Shown here piece by piece: positions 17,679 to 25,488 of a stretch of DNA of 64,000 nt. Position numbers and translations under genes: made by a program. How positions within the stretch are numbered: position 1 is the first letter of the stretch; each line of letters opens with the position of its first letter. A model generated the notes under the pieces. It saw only the letters and a program-made list of their open reading frames with translations, was not told the origin of the DNA and searched no databases. This DNA is from Mycolicibacterium sp. J2 (GTDB taxonomy: Bacteria; Actinomycetota; Actinomycetes; Mycobacteriales; Mycobacteriaceae), in NCBI RefSeq assembly GCF_026240945.1, contig NZ_JAPFPY010000012.1, positions 1 through 64,000 on the forward strand, in the 5' to 3' direction.

Positions 17679-18533
17679 CTACTCGGCTGAATCGTTCCAT
17701 GAGGCCATGCGCTCCACGAGGCCCAGCGTGCGTGTAAAAGGACCGGGTAGGGCTCTCTTGAGTTGCCACAAGACTTTGGCATCGAGTTGGGGCACTACAT
17801 AAATTTGTCCGCGATCATGCGCGTTCAACGTCGTTCGAGCAACGTGCTGTGGCGAAATGCCAGTCCATTTCATCAGGTTGGCCGCGAGCCTCGCAGCCGC
17901 CTCGTCGATTTGAGGATTTTTGACGATGTTCGTCTTAACGAAGGTGGGGCAAAGCACTGTGACCTTGACGTCAGTACCGCTCAGTTCGGCCGCCAATGTC
18001 TCCGACAGAGCGAGGACTCCGGCCTTGCTCACGTTGTAAGCCGCCATTCGAGGGGCCGAGCCAAAGCTCGCTGCGGACGCCACATTGATGACTCCGCCAT
18101 GCCCACTGCTGCGGAGCCGCGGCACAAAAGTCTCGCAGCCGTAGATAACGCCCCAGAGGTTGACAGAAATCGCCGCTTTCCAGTCCTCGATTGACGTCGC
18201 GCCGATTCGATTACCACCTGCACCGATTCCGGCGTTATTGATGACGAGGCTCGCGGCCTTCCCGAACCAGTCTTCGCTCACATCAGCGAGTTTGCGGATC
18301 TGCTCAAGGTCGGTGACGTCGCATGCGATGTCGAAGCCTTCGCCGCCAGCCTGCCTCACCAACTCTGCCGACTCTTTTGCGGTGACGGGATCTCTGTCGG
18401 CGCACACCACGCGTCCGCCTCGGCGTGCAAGCTCCACGGCGAATGCGCGGCCGATACCGCTTCCTGCGCCCGTGACGACTGCATCGGCTCGGTGCGTTCT
18501 GCCGGGTGCGCCGCCGAATGGCAGCAATCTCAT
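17679..18533 (-). CDS. Short-chain dehydrogenase/reductase
   Basis: 284 aa classical SDR that oxidises or reduces hydroxyl/keto groups with NAD(P). The cofactor motif VVTGAGSGIGRAFA lies near residue 20, followed by VCADRD, NNAGIGAGG and VASAASFGS. The catalytic YNVSK is at about residue 168. The C-terminal extension of roughly 50 aa is common in mycobacterial members and may contact membrane or substrate. It is the first gene of the minus-strand cluster and divergent from a TetR gene 128 bp away, so its promoter region probably drives the operon. The M. tuberculosis mymA operon also has an SDR (Rv3085). Confidence 0.88.
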   Translation of the reverse strand: MRLLPFGGAPGRTHRADAVVTGAGSGIGRAFAVELARRGGRVVCADRDPVTAKESAELVRQAGGEGFDIACDVTDLEQIRKLADVSEDWFGKAASLVINNAGIGAGGNRIGATSIEDWKAAISVNLWGVIYGCETFVPRLRSSGHGGVINVASAASFGSAPRMAAYNVSKAGVLALSETLAAELSGTDVKVTVLCPTFVKTNIVKNPQIDEAAARLAANLMKWTGISPQHVARTTLNAHDRGQIYVVPQLDAKVLWQLKRALPGPFTRTLGLVERMASWNDSAE

Positions 18534-18661
18534 CTGTCTGCCTTCCGGGTCGCGACATTGACGTCTGCTGTGGGGGAACTCTCATCTGGGGGCATCAGCC
18601 ACCATTGGTGTCGCATGCCACCAGTTTTGTCGTGCACCGAACGCTTTGTCAAGATGGAGAG

Positions 18662-19294
18662 GTGCGGTCGAGAAATAAGCGCTGGGGTGGTCGGACCGGG
18701 GCCGAGCGTCGTGCAGAACGACGGCAGCAATTGATCGAGGCCGCAACCGAGATTTGGAGTGAGAGCGGTTGGGCCGCGGTCACTATGCGCGGAGTATGCG
18801 CCCGCACAAGCCTGAACGATCGGTACTTCTACGAGGACTTCAAGACGCGCGACGAGCTGCTCGTTGCTGCGTGGGATGGCGTCCGCGATGATATGCTCGG
18901 CGAGGTAGCTGCGCTCTTCACCGAGCGTGCGAATCGGCCGCCGATCGAGACAATCACCGCAGCGATAGCCATCGTGGTCGATGGGATCGCACGCGATCCC
19001 GGCCGAGCGCACATCCTCCTCGCTCAGCATGTCGGTAGCTCACCGCTACAAGACCGCCGCGCGGTGGCGCTCCAGGAGGCAACGCAGTTGGTCGTTGAGG
19101 CAAGCCGGCCACACCTCCGACAAGATGCCGATGAGATGGCCCTTCGCATGGACACCCTGATCGCTGTCGGGGGGTTCGTCGAAGTCATCACCGCCTGGCA
19201 CTCGGGTTTGCTTGCGGTGACCGAGAAAGAAGTGGTCGCGCACACCAGCAGACTTGCTGAAACCCTGGCTCAACGCTATTTAGTCAGCGACTGA
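18662..19294 (+). CDS. TetR-family transcriptional regulator
   Basis: About 210 aa from the GTG at 18662, which has a GGAGAG box just upstream; the longer open frame would overlap the SDR start. The N-terminal HTH is recognisable in QQLIEAATEIWSESGWAAVTMRGVCARTSLNDRYFYEDFKTRDELL. The C-terminal ligand domain is not assignable. It is divergent from the SDR-led cluster and is the best candidate for its local repressor, with a hydrophobic or acyl-CoA ligand expected. Only a weak symmetric site (CACCA-T-TGGTG near 18600) was seen in the intergenic region. Confidence 0.85.
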   Translation: MRSRNKRWGGRTGAERRAERRQQLIEAATEIWSESGWAAVTMRGVCARTSLNDRYFYEDFKTRDELLVAAWDGVRDDMLGEVAALFTERANRPPIETITAAIAIVVDGIARDPGRAHILLAQHVGSSPLQDRRAVALQEATQLVVEASRPHLRQDADEMALRMDTLIAVGGFVEVITAWHSGLLAVTEKEVVAHTSRLAETLAQRYLVSD

Positions 19295-19470
19295 TCAGGC
19301 TCACAGCGCCAGCCATCTCCGTGGCGGTCGCTGCCAAACCGCGTTCGTGGTCTTTCCGCCGCCTTCTACCGTCTACCGAGTGGCGCGCCAGTGAGGCTGC
19401 CGGCGCGCACGCTGTTCGGAAGGAGCGACGCGGGAACGGTGCTCCTGCGTCGCCGCCTTCCGCACCTTTG

Positions 19471-20340
19471 CTATCCCGACGAAGCGATTACTCGCTGTGA
19501 ACCGTCTTGGTCGAACAGTTCTTTGCTCCAATGCTCCAGGACCGCGGCGCTGTCCCAATCATCAGGATGGAAACCCGGGCGATTGTAGGAACGGAATCGC
19601 CGCAGCGCATCGGCGGTGAACATCGGGGTGCGACTAAAGCGGTACAGACTGCGCACCAAGGTGACCGGGTTATATGAGGCTCTATCAGCGGCCATGGACA
19701 AGGCAGTCTGCAGAATGAGCTCGCCGAACAGAATTACTGAAGCGATCCGCATGCCCCGTACACGGGTGCGCTCGGTTCCTCCAATCAGCTCATAAACATC
19801 GAAGGCAACCGCTTTGTGCTCCGACTCCTCGAAGGCATGCCACAGCAGAATCGGTCGAACCTCTGACTGGCCGATGAGCTTCTGGGCGTCTTCGCTGGTA
19901 AGAATGATTTCTGCCAGCGTAGCGGTGTAGTGCTCCAACGCGGAGGTCATGGACAGCCGCATTTCCGGCGAAAAGCGCCGTTCCAATCGCTTGATCAGGC
20001 GTGCGACATGACGGTCGATTCGCGCGGTCGGATACCCCATGACCTGGAGTCGCTCGTTGAGGAGACGATGCTGGTGTCGATGTGTGGCCTCTTGTCCGAT
20101 GAAACCCTTGACCGCTGTCTCCAATTGGGGATCGTCGATGGAACTCTGGAAGTTCCTGACCGAGCGGATGAAGAAATCCTCGCCTTCCGGGAACGTCGCA
20201 GAAAGCACCGCGATGAAATGGCTCATCACAAGGTCGCCATCGACGAAGTGTTGCCGCTGCGTGGAGGTCGGCATCGGAAACCGAACACGCCTGGGCTTTG
20301 GCAGCACCCGGGTCCGGGTCGGGGCTTGATCGTCCGACAT
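19471..20340 (-). CDS. Metal-dependent hydrolase of the PF10118 family
   Basis: 289 aa, the normal length for this family of predicted metal-dependent hydrolases. The conserved His/Glu pattern is seen in GQEATHRHQHRLLNE, MTSALEHYTATLAE and WHAFEESEHKAVAFD. A hydrophobic stretch (IASVILFGELILQTAL, about 200-215) suggests membrane association. The start ATG has GGAAGGA upstream. It is divergent from a TetR gene, with a symmetric operator candidate between them, and so is probably repressed by that regulator. Biochemical function is not established for the family. Confidence 0.82.
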   Translation of the reverse strand: MSDDQAPTRTRVLPKPRRVRFPMPTSTQRQHFVDGDLVMSHFIAVLSATFPEGEDFFIRSVRNFQSSIDDPQLETAVKGFIGQEATHRHQHRLLNERLQVMGYPTARIDRHVARLIKRLERRFSPEMRLSMTSALEHYTATLAEIILTSEDAQKLIGQSEVRPILLWHAFEESEHKAVAFDVYELIGGTERTRVRGMRIASVILFGELILQTALSMAADRASYNPVTLVRSLYRFSRTPMFTADALRRFRSYNRPGFHPDDWDSAAVLEHWSKELFDQDGSQRVIASSG

Positions 20341-20364
20341 TTGAGGTCCTTCCTTGAAATTTGG

Positions 20365-20388
20365 ATCTGACTTTATACCTTGTCAGAT
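20365..20388. promoter_or_regulatory. Palindromic operator candidate between PF10118 and TetR genes
   Basis: A perfect inverted repeat ATCTGAC-N10-GTCAGAT lies in the 69-bp gap between the divergent hydrolase and TetR genes. TetR regulators commonly bind such symmetric sites and control both directions. The AT-rich centre (TTTATACCTT) could include promoter elements. Confidence 0.55.
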
Positions 20389-20409
20389 AAGACTGCCAGA
20401 CTGTAGGAC

Positions 20410-21045
20410 ATGAGTCCAGCACGTGTTTACGGCGGGCTGTCCGCAACTCAACGCGATGCGCAGCGCCGCGTGAGGTTGATTGATGCCGCGGTCTCAATCA
20501 TGGGCACCCACGGAGCTACCGCGTGCACCGTGACCGCGGTGTGTGCGAAATCAGGAGTGACGAGCCGGTACTTCTACCAACAGTTTCGCGACCGAGACGC
20601 GCTCCTGCGCGCGGTATTTGCCAAGATCTCCGCCACCTTCCAAGCGGTGATAACCAGCGCCATTCCGGACGACACCGTAGCTCCTCAAGAACTCGCTTAC
20701 GCTCCGATCAAGGCCCTGGTTCAGTTGATCGAGAACGATCCCAGCATGGCCCGCATACTGTTTGTCGAATCGGGCGCAGAATCCCTCCTTCGGCAACTGC
20801 GAAGCGAACTGATGACCGATTTTGCGGAGCTGGTGCTCAGAGAGGCCCGCTTGCACCTCGATATACCCAGCGATGTGCTCCAAGTCGCAGATCTCGCCGC
20901 TACCTACGGTGTCGGGGGCCTGTTCGAGATACTCCGTCGCTGGATAGACGGACAACTGAGCCTCTCGACTGAAATGCTTATCGGGCACTGTGCGGGTTTT
21001 CTCGGCATTCTCGGCCTGTATACCCTCGGGCAGGCAGGCGCCTGA
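20410..21045 (+). CDS. TetR-family transcriptional regulator
   Basis: 211 aa. The HTH is seen as RLIDAAVSIMGTHGATACTVTAVCAKSGVTSRYFYQQFRDRDALLRAVF. The C-terminal helices resemble other regulators of mycobacterial lipid genes, but the ligand is unknown. It is transcribed away from the PF10118 hydrolase and probably autoregulates through the palindrome at 20365-20388. It is the last gene before the second IS3 copy. Confidence 0.87.
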   Translation: MSPARVYGGLSATQRDAQRRVRLIDAAVSIMGTHGATACTVTAVCAKSGVTSRYFYQQFRDRDALLRAVFAKISATFQAVITSAIPDDTVAPQELAYAPIKALVQLIENDPSMARILFVESGAESLLRQLRSELMTDFAELVLREARLHLDIPSDVLQVADLAATYGVGGLFEILRRWIDGQLSLSTEMLIGHCAGFLGILGLYTLGQAGA

Positions 21046-21275
21046 TCAGGCCGCTCCGCGGCTGGCCGCAGCTGAGGAGACCCGATAGATTCTGCCCGAC
21101 CCGGCGTCATGCACGACTCGGTTGGCTGAAGGGCATGGCGCGACGCTGACAATCACTGCGGGCGTTCATCCGAGATCGCGACCATAGAGACTCAACGCTC
21201 GGGTTGGGTCTGCTGCACGAATAGGTGACATCTGAGTTGGCTTGCCCGGGACGGGTGAGCTGGAAGGATGTCCTT

Positions 21276-21584
21276 GTGCCCAGGCCCTATCCCCGTGAGT
21301 TCCGCGATGATGTCGTGCGGGTTGCTCGCAACCGCGACGACGGTGTGACGATCGAGCAGATCGCCACTGATTTCGGTGTCCACCCGATGACCTTGCACAA
21401 GTGGATGCGCCAAGCCGATATCGACCAGGGCGCCAAGCCCGGCAAGAGCACGACCGAGTCTGCAGAGTTGCGTGAGGCGCGGCGCCGGATCAAGTTGTTG
21501 GAGCAGGAAAACGAGGTGCTGCGCCGGGCCACGGCCTATCTGTCGCAGGCCAACCTTCCGGGAAAAGGCTCTACCCGCTCGTAA
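21276..21584 (+). CDS. IS3-family transposase OrfA, intact
   Basis: 102 aa DNA-binding subunit. The GTG start at 21276 has GGAAGG upstream. The helix-turn-helix (REFRDDVVRVARN, then VTIEQIATDFGVHPMTLHKWM) is followed by a coiled coil rich in Leu, Glu and Arg (RRRIKLLEQENEVLRRATAYL). The end of the gene carries GGAAAAGG, where a -1 shift would enter the orfB frame (KRLYPLVSELAADGIP). It could still be made, but the OrfB half is interrupted. Confidence 0.9.
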   Translation: MPRPYPREFRDDVVRVARNRDDGVTIEQIATDFGVHPMTLHKWMRQADIDQGAKPGKSTTESAELREARRRIKLLEQENEVLRRATAYLSQANLPGKGSTRS

Positions 21585-21616
21585 GTGAGCTCGCCGCCGA
21601 CGGGATCCCCGTCGCG

Positions 21617-22003
21617 GTGACGTGCCGGGTACTCAAGCTCGCCCGCCAGCCCTGCTACCGCTGGCGGGCCGATCCCATCACCGACGCGGCCGCCTACCGT
21701 GCGCCCGACCGCCGTAAGGGCCGCACCATGATGGCGGCATTGATCACCACGCTGAGCGCCGGCGTTCCCAAGCCTCTGCAGGAACTGGTCACCCTGGGAC
21801 GGACACTGAAGAAGCGCGCCGCCGACGTGCTGGCCTACTTCGACCGCCCCGGCACCTCCAACGGGCCAACCGAAGCGATCAACGGCCGCCTCGAACACCT
21901 CCGCGGATCCGCGCTGGGCTTCCGTAACCTCACCAACTACGTCGCCCGGTCCCTGCTCGAGACCGGAGGCTTCCGCGCCCAGCTCCTTGGACCTCGGCAG
22001 TGA
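21617..22003 (+). pseudogene. Chimera: first codons of IS3 OrfB joined to the C-terminus of an ISL3/IS1096 transposase
   Basis: The first 23 or so residues (TCRVLKLARQPCYRWRADPI) match the start of IS3 OrfB. From about 21689 the frame continues as the end of an ISL3-family TnpA, with LGRTLKKRAADVLAYFD, TSNGPTEAINGRLEHLRG and ALGFRNLTNYVARSLLE. The 5' part of tnpA, with the first catalytic residues, is missing. The fusion is an accident of insertion followed by deletion, and is not expected to be a working transposase. Confidence 0.88.
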
Positions 22004-22824
22004 GGAGTCCTCAACGCGTATTCAGCGCGGCCAGAGCGGCATTGGTCTCGGCCACCGAGAAACGATCGGGGTGCCAGTCTCGGGGCAGCCAGTCCCTCAT
22101 CTCCTGAGCACCCAGCCCCATCGGCGTTGCCCGCGGGTCGTACCCGCCACGAATCCACGTAGCCAATTCCTCATAGCCGCCCAGGCCGCCACAGTCCTCC
22201 GGCGGGCAGGCCATCTTGCCCGTCAGGCACACCGGAGCCGGGGGCGGATCATCGAGAACGTCTTCGACCACCAGCACGTGCTCCCACCCGTCGCCGAAGT
22301 CGTAGTCATAGAACAAGCGCTCGCCCTTATCGGACAACACCTGATCGAGCCGCACACCGTCCTCGACGACACCGTCGTCGCCTTCGCTGAGATCAAACCC
22401 GGTGACGAAGTAGGCACGGGTACGCCGGTCCGCCCCGACCCCGAACTTATGCAGATGACCGTCCTGCCAGCCCATCGCGACCTGCAGCACGAGATGGAGC
22501 TCATCGAGCATGAGGTCGCCCGGCAGGTCCAAACGACGCCAGATCGGCGGCTTGGCGTACATCAGGTCGGCCCGCACCCGGAAACCCCGCACACGCTCCG
22601 GCACGGCCCGCACCTCGGGCGTCGGTTCATCGAACACTCCCGCGAACACGTCCCGGCCAGCATCGGCCATCAGCTGTTGCAGCATCGCCAGGTCCACACC
22701 GCCCCCGGACACCGCGCTCTTCCTCTTACTCTTCCGCTTCTTCGCCGGCACACCCCCAGCCAACCAGACCCCCGATCACTGGTCGAAACAGCTGACCGCC
22801 CTACACCCTCAACTGCGAAGAGCC
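21689..22824 (+). mobile_element. IS1096-like (ISL3 family) remnant inside the IS3 orfB
   Basis: The segment contains the end of tnpA and a complete tnpR-like gene on the opposite strand, the arrangement of IS1096 from M. smegmatis. The right terminal repeat is present at about 22786-22824; read on the minus strand it starts GGCTCTTCGCAGTTGAGG, typical of ISL3 ends. Immediately after 22824 the IS3 orfB resumes (KKRGKNGK). The left end of the element and about 55 codons of orfB are both absent, so a deletion removed the left part of the insertion together with neighbouring IS3 sequence. Confidence 0.82.
22011..22763 (-). CDS. TnpR-like protein of IS1096, PRiA4b ORF-3 family
   Basis: 250 aa. 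A Lys/Arg-rich N-terminus (AKKRKSKRKS) precedes the PRiA4_ORF3 domain, seen as RVRADLMYAKPPIWRRLDLPG, LDELHLVLQVAMGWQDGHLHKF, and the DYDFGDGWEHVLVVED signature. C-terminal GKMACPPEDCGGLGGYEEL holds two Cys. In IS1096 the matching gene is called tnpR and is convergent with tnpA, as here (7 bp between the two stops). Its role in transposition is not established. The gene looks complete. Confidence 0.85.
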   Translation of the reverse strand: MAGGVPAKKRKSKRKSAVSGGGVDLAMLQQLMADAGRDVFAGVFDEPTPEVRAVPERVRGFRVRADLMYAKPPIWRRLDLPGDLMLDELHLVLQVAMGWQDGHLHKFGVGADRRTRAYFVTGFDLSEGDDGVVEDGVRLDQVLSDKGERLFYDYDFGDGWEHVLVVEDVLDDPPPAPVCLTGKMACPPEDCGGLGGYEELATWIRGGYDPRATPMGLGAQEMRDWLPRDWHPDRFSVAETNAALAALNTR

Positions 22825-23406
22825 AAGAAACGTGGCAAGAACGGCAAAGTCGGGCCACCGGTGCATGACGACCTGGTCGAACGGGACTTCACCGCAGATG
22901 CGCCAAATCAATTGTGGCTCAGCGATATCACTGAACATCGGACCGGTGAGGGCAAGCTTTACGTCTGTGCGATCAAGGACGTGTTCTCCAACCGCATCGT
23001 CGGGTACTCGATCGACTCCCGGATGAAGTCCCGGCTCGCCACCACAGCTCTCAGTAGTGCGGTGGCACGCCGCGGTGACGTGGCCGGGTGCATAGTCCAC
23101 ACGGACCGCGGATCTCAGTTCAGGTCAAGGAGATTCGTGTACGCACTGAGTCACTATGAGATGGTCGGATCGATGGGACGCGTCGGTGCAGCCGGCGACA
23201 ATGCGGCCATGGAGAGCTTCTTCGCCCTGCTGCAGAAGAACGTCCTCGATCGCCGCCGCTGGGACACCCGAGAAGAGCTGCGGATCGCGATCGTCACCTG
23301 GATCGAACGGACCTACCATCGCCGCCGGCGCCAAGCCGGACTCGGGCGGTTGACCCCGGTCGAATTCGAGGCAATCATGACCACACCGGCCAGTCAGGCC
23401 GCGTGA
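22825..23406 (+). pseudogene. 3' two-thirds of IS3 OrfB, separated from its start
   Basis: About 193 codons of the integrase core of IS3 OrfB follow the IS1096-like right end. LWLSDITEHRTGEGKLY carries the first Asp, HTDRGSQFRS the second Asp and NAAMESFFALLQKNVLD the Glu. The remainder agrees closely with copy A. The frame is open from 22510, but the codons before 22825 come from IS1096-like DNA. It lacks the N-terminal HTH_21-like region. Confidence 0.87.
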
Positions 23407-23438
23407 CCGAAACTGTCACCTGATCGTGCAGCAGACCC

Positions 23439-23810
23439 CTCCGGTCGAGGAACTCGATACGACCTCGCAAGTGGCCACCCTGCCAGGCTAGAGGACTCAT
23501 AGCGGAGGGCCGTCAGTTCGTTCTCCGTTGTGAGGACCTCTATGGGGTCAGGAGCTATCCCTTCAGATGAAGGTCATCGACCTTCGTTCTCACGGAGTCA
23601 CTGCGGCTCGCTCGCGCCGGTTCCCGTTCCCTGTGGGGCGCAAGACGGTTCGCGACATCACCGGGTAACACATCCGGCCAGGGTCTGTGTGGCGTCGCGC
23701 CCGCAGTCTATTTCGATCGCTCGATCTGGCAGCGAAGCGCAGCGCTTCGTCCATCGCGATTCGACGGAATCTCAGCGCGGGAAACAAATCTGACGCCCGG
23801 CCTGCCGCGG
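23439..23810. other. Intergenic region with no supported gene
   Basis: About 370 bp lie between the IS3 right end and the accD promoter. The short open frames here have no family features, no convincing ribosome-binding sites and no usual mycobacterial codon pattern. No RNA gene or clear repeat was recognised. It may be debris from the element's arrival. Confidence 0.5.
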
Positions 23811-23843
23811 TTGTCACCTGATGTTAATTGCGGCTAACATCAG
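23811..23843 (+). promoter_or_regulatory. accD operon promoter overlapped by a palindromic operator
   Basis: A -35-like TTGTCA (23811-23816) is followed after 18 nt by a -10-like TAACAT (23835-23840). Over this lies a perfect inverted repeat CTGATGTTA-N8-TAACATCAG (23818-23843). Binding there would block RNA polymerase. The TetR gene at the end of this operon (30536) is the obvious candidate. The accD start lies 43 nt further on. Confidence 0.6.
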
Positions 23844-23886
23844 CGCCTAGCAGATCGACGTCGATGCTCGCCCGGAGGGAAAACTT

Positions 23887-25488
23887 TTGGTACAGGTCCT
23901 GCCCGATCGGGTCGACGACACCGCGCCCGGCTATCTCAAGAACCGCGAAGGACTGAGCGCGCAACTCGACACCATCGCGGAGCAACTGGCGCTGGTCAAC
24001 GGCGGCGGCGGCGCGAAATACGTTGCGCGCCACCATAAGCGGGGCAAGCTGCTTGTCCGCGAGCGCATCGAGCTGATGCTCGACCCCGACACGGCGTTCC
24101 TCGAACTATGCCCCTTCGCCGCCTGGGGCAGTAAGTTCCCCGTCGGCGGTAGCGTGGTGGTAGGCATCGGCGTGGTCGAGGGCATCGAGTCGATGATCAT
24201 CGCCCACGACCCCACCGTCCGCGGCGGCGCATCGAACCCTTATACCTTCCGCAAGGTGTTCCGCGGCATGGCCATCGCGCGGGAGAACCGACTGCCCATC
24301 ATCAACATCGTCGAATCTGGCGGCGCCGACCTGCCCACACAGGCAGAGATCTTCGTGCCCGGCGGACAGCTGTTCCACGACTTGACCCAGCACAGCGCAG
24401 CGGGGCTGCCGACACTGGCCTTGGTCTTCGGCAACTCGACCGCGGGAGGTGCGTACGTCCCGGGCATGTGCGACTACGTCGTGATGGTGCGCAACCGTTC
24501 CAAGGTGTTCCTCGGCGGTCCGCCGCTGGTCAAGATGGCCACGGGCGAGGTCTCCGATGACGAGTCGCTCGGCGGCGCCGACATGCACGCCCGCACCTCG
24601 GGGCTGGCCGATTACATGGCCGAGGACGAGCAGGATGCGATCCGCATCGGCCGTCGCATCATGGCGCGGCTCAACTGGCGGAAGAACGGCCCCGGACCCA
24701 CCACGCCGCCGCACCCACCGGTGCACGACCCCGATCAGCTGCTCGGCATCGCCTCCGTCGATCCGAAGGTGCCCTTCGACCCCCGCGACGTCATCGCCCG
24801 AGTGGTCGACGGCTCGGCCTTCGACGAGTTCAAACCTCTCTACGGCACGTCACTCGTCACCGGCTGGGCCTCGATCCACGGCTTCCCGGTCGGCATCCTC
24901 GCAAACGCACGGGGCATCCTGTTCAGTGAGGAGGCCGAGAAAGGTTCGCAGTTCATCCAACTGGCAAATCAGATCGACACCCCCCTCATCTTCCTGCAGA
25001 ACACCACCGGTTTCATGGTCGGTGCCGAGTACGAACAGGGCGGCATCATCAAGGACGGCGCCAAGATGATCAACGCCGTATCCAACAGCACGGTCCCCCA
25101 CGTGACCATCACCATGGGTGCGTCCTACGGTGCCGGGAACTACGGCATGTGCGGGCGATCGTACTCGCCGCGTTTCCTATTCGCTTGGCCTAACTCGAAG
25201 TCGGCCGTGATGGGTCCGGCGCAACTGGCCGGAGTGCTGTCCATCGTGGCGCGCGAGTCCGCCGCCGACCGCGGGCTGCCCTTCGACGAGGAGGCCGACG
25301 CCCAGATGCGCGCCGCCGTCGAGGAACAGATCGAGCGCGAATCCGTCGCACTGGCCAACAGCGGCCGACTTTACGACGACGGGATCATCGATCCCCGCGA
25401 TACGCGGACCGTTCTCGGGTTTTGCCTGTCGGTGATCCACAACGGCGAGGTCCGTGGCCAGCGTGGCTACGGCGTGTTCCGGATGTGA
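23887..25488 (+). CDS. accD: Acyl-CoA carboxylase, beta (carboxyltransferase) subunit
   Basis: 533 aa, full length for the biotin-dependent carboxyltransferases. TTG start with GGAGGG about 9 nt upstream. The N-domain includes ESGGADLPTQAEIF and FGNSTAGGAYVPGM; the C-domain includes NTTGFMVGAEYEQGGIIKDGAKM and GASYGAGNYGMCGR, both oxyanion-type glycine motifs. With AccA it carboxylates an acyl- or enoyl-CoA. The sequence resembles the methylcrotonyl/geranyl-CoA carboxylase branch, to which mycobacterial AccD1/AccD2-type subunits belong. Its stop overlaps the accA start (TGATG), so the two subunits are made in a coupled way. Confidence 0.93.
   Translation: MVQVLPDRVDDTAPGYLKNREGLSAQLDTIAEQLALVNGGGGAKYVARHHKRGKLLVRERIELMLDPDTAFLELCPFAAWGSKFPVGGSVVVGIGVVEGIESMIIAHDPTVRGGASNPYTFRKVFRGMAIARENRLPIINIVESGGADLPTQAEIFVPGGQLFHDLTQHSAAGLPTLALVFGNSTAGGAYVPGMCDYVVMVRNRSKVFLGGPPLVKMATGEVSDDESLGGADMHARTSGLADYMAEDEQDAIRIGRRIMARLNWRKNGPGPTTPPHPPVHDPDQLLGIASVDPKVPFDPRDVIARVVDGSAFDEFKPLYGTSLVTGWASIHGFPVGILANARGILFSEEAEKGSQFIQLANQIDTPLIFLQNTTGFMVGAEYEQGGIIKDGAKMINAVSNSTVPHVTITMGASYGAGNYGMCGRSYSPRFLFAWPNSKSAVMGPAQLAGVLSIVARESAADRGLPFDEEADAQMRAAVEEQIERESVALANSGRLYDDGIIDPRDTRTVLGFCLSVIHNGEVRGQRGYGVFRM

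Larger units (their letters stand above)
21206..23438 (+). mobile_element. IS3-family element, copy C, interrupted by an IS1096-like remnant
   Basis: Terminal inverted repeats are visible. The left end (21206-21231) begins GGGTCTGCTGCACGA. The right end (23413-23438), read on the minus strand, begins GGGTCTGCTGCACGA as well, followed by AGGTGACA in both. The element holds an intact orfA, the first codons of orfB, an IS1096-like segment (about 21689-22824) and then the rest of orfB to 23406. Its size of about 2.2 kb is roughly 1 kb more than an uninterrupted copy. It is inverted relative to copy A at 147-1366. No convincing target duplication was seen at its borders. Confidence 0.88.

Noticed and set aside
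23530..23793. Open frame of 87 codons upstream of accD
   Set aside because: Composition is unlike mycobacterial coding sequence, and it has no start signal or recognisable motif.
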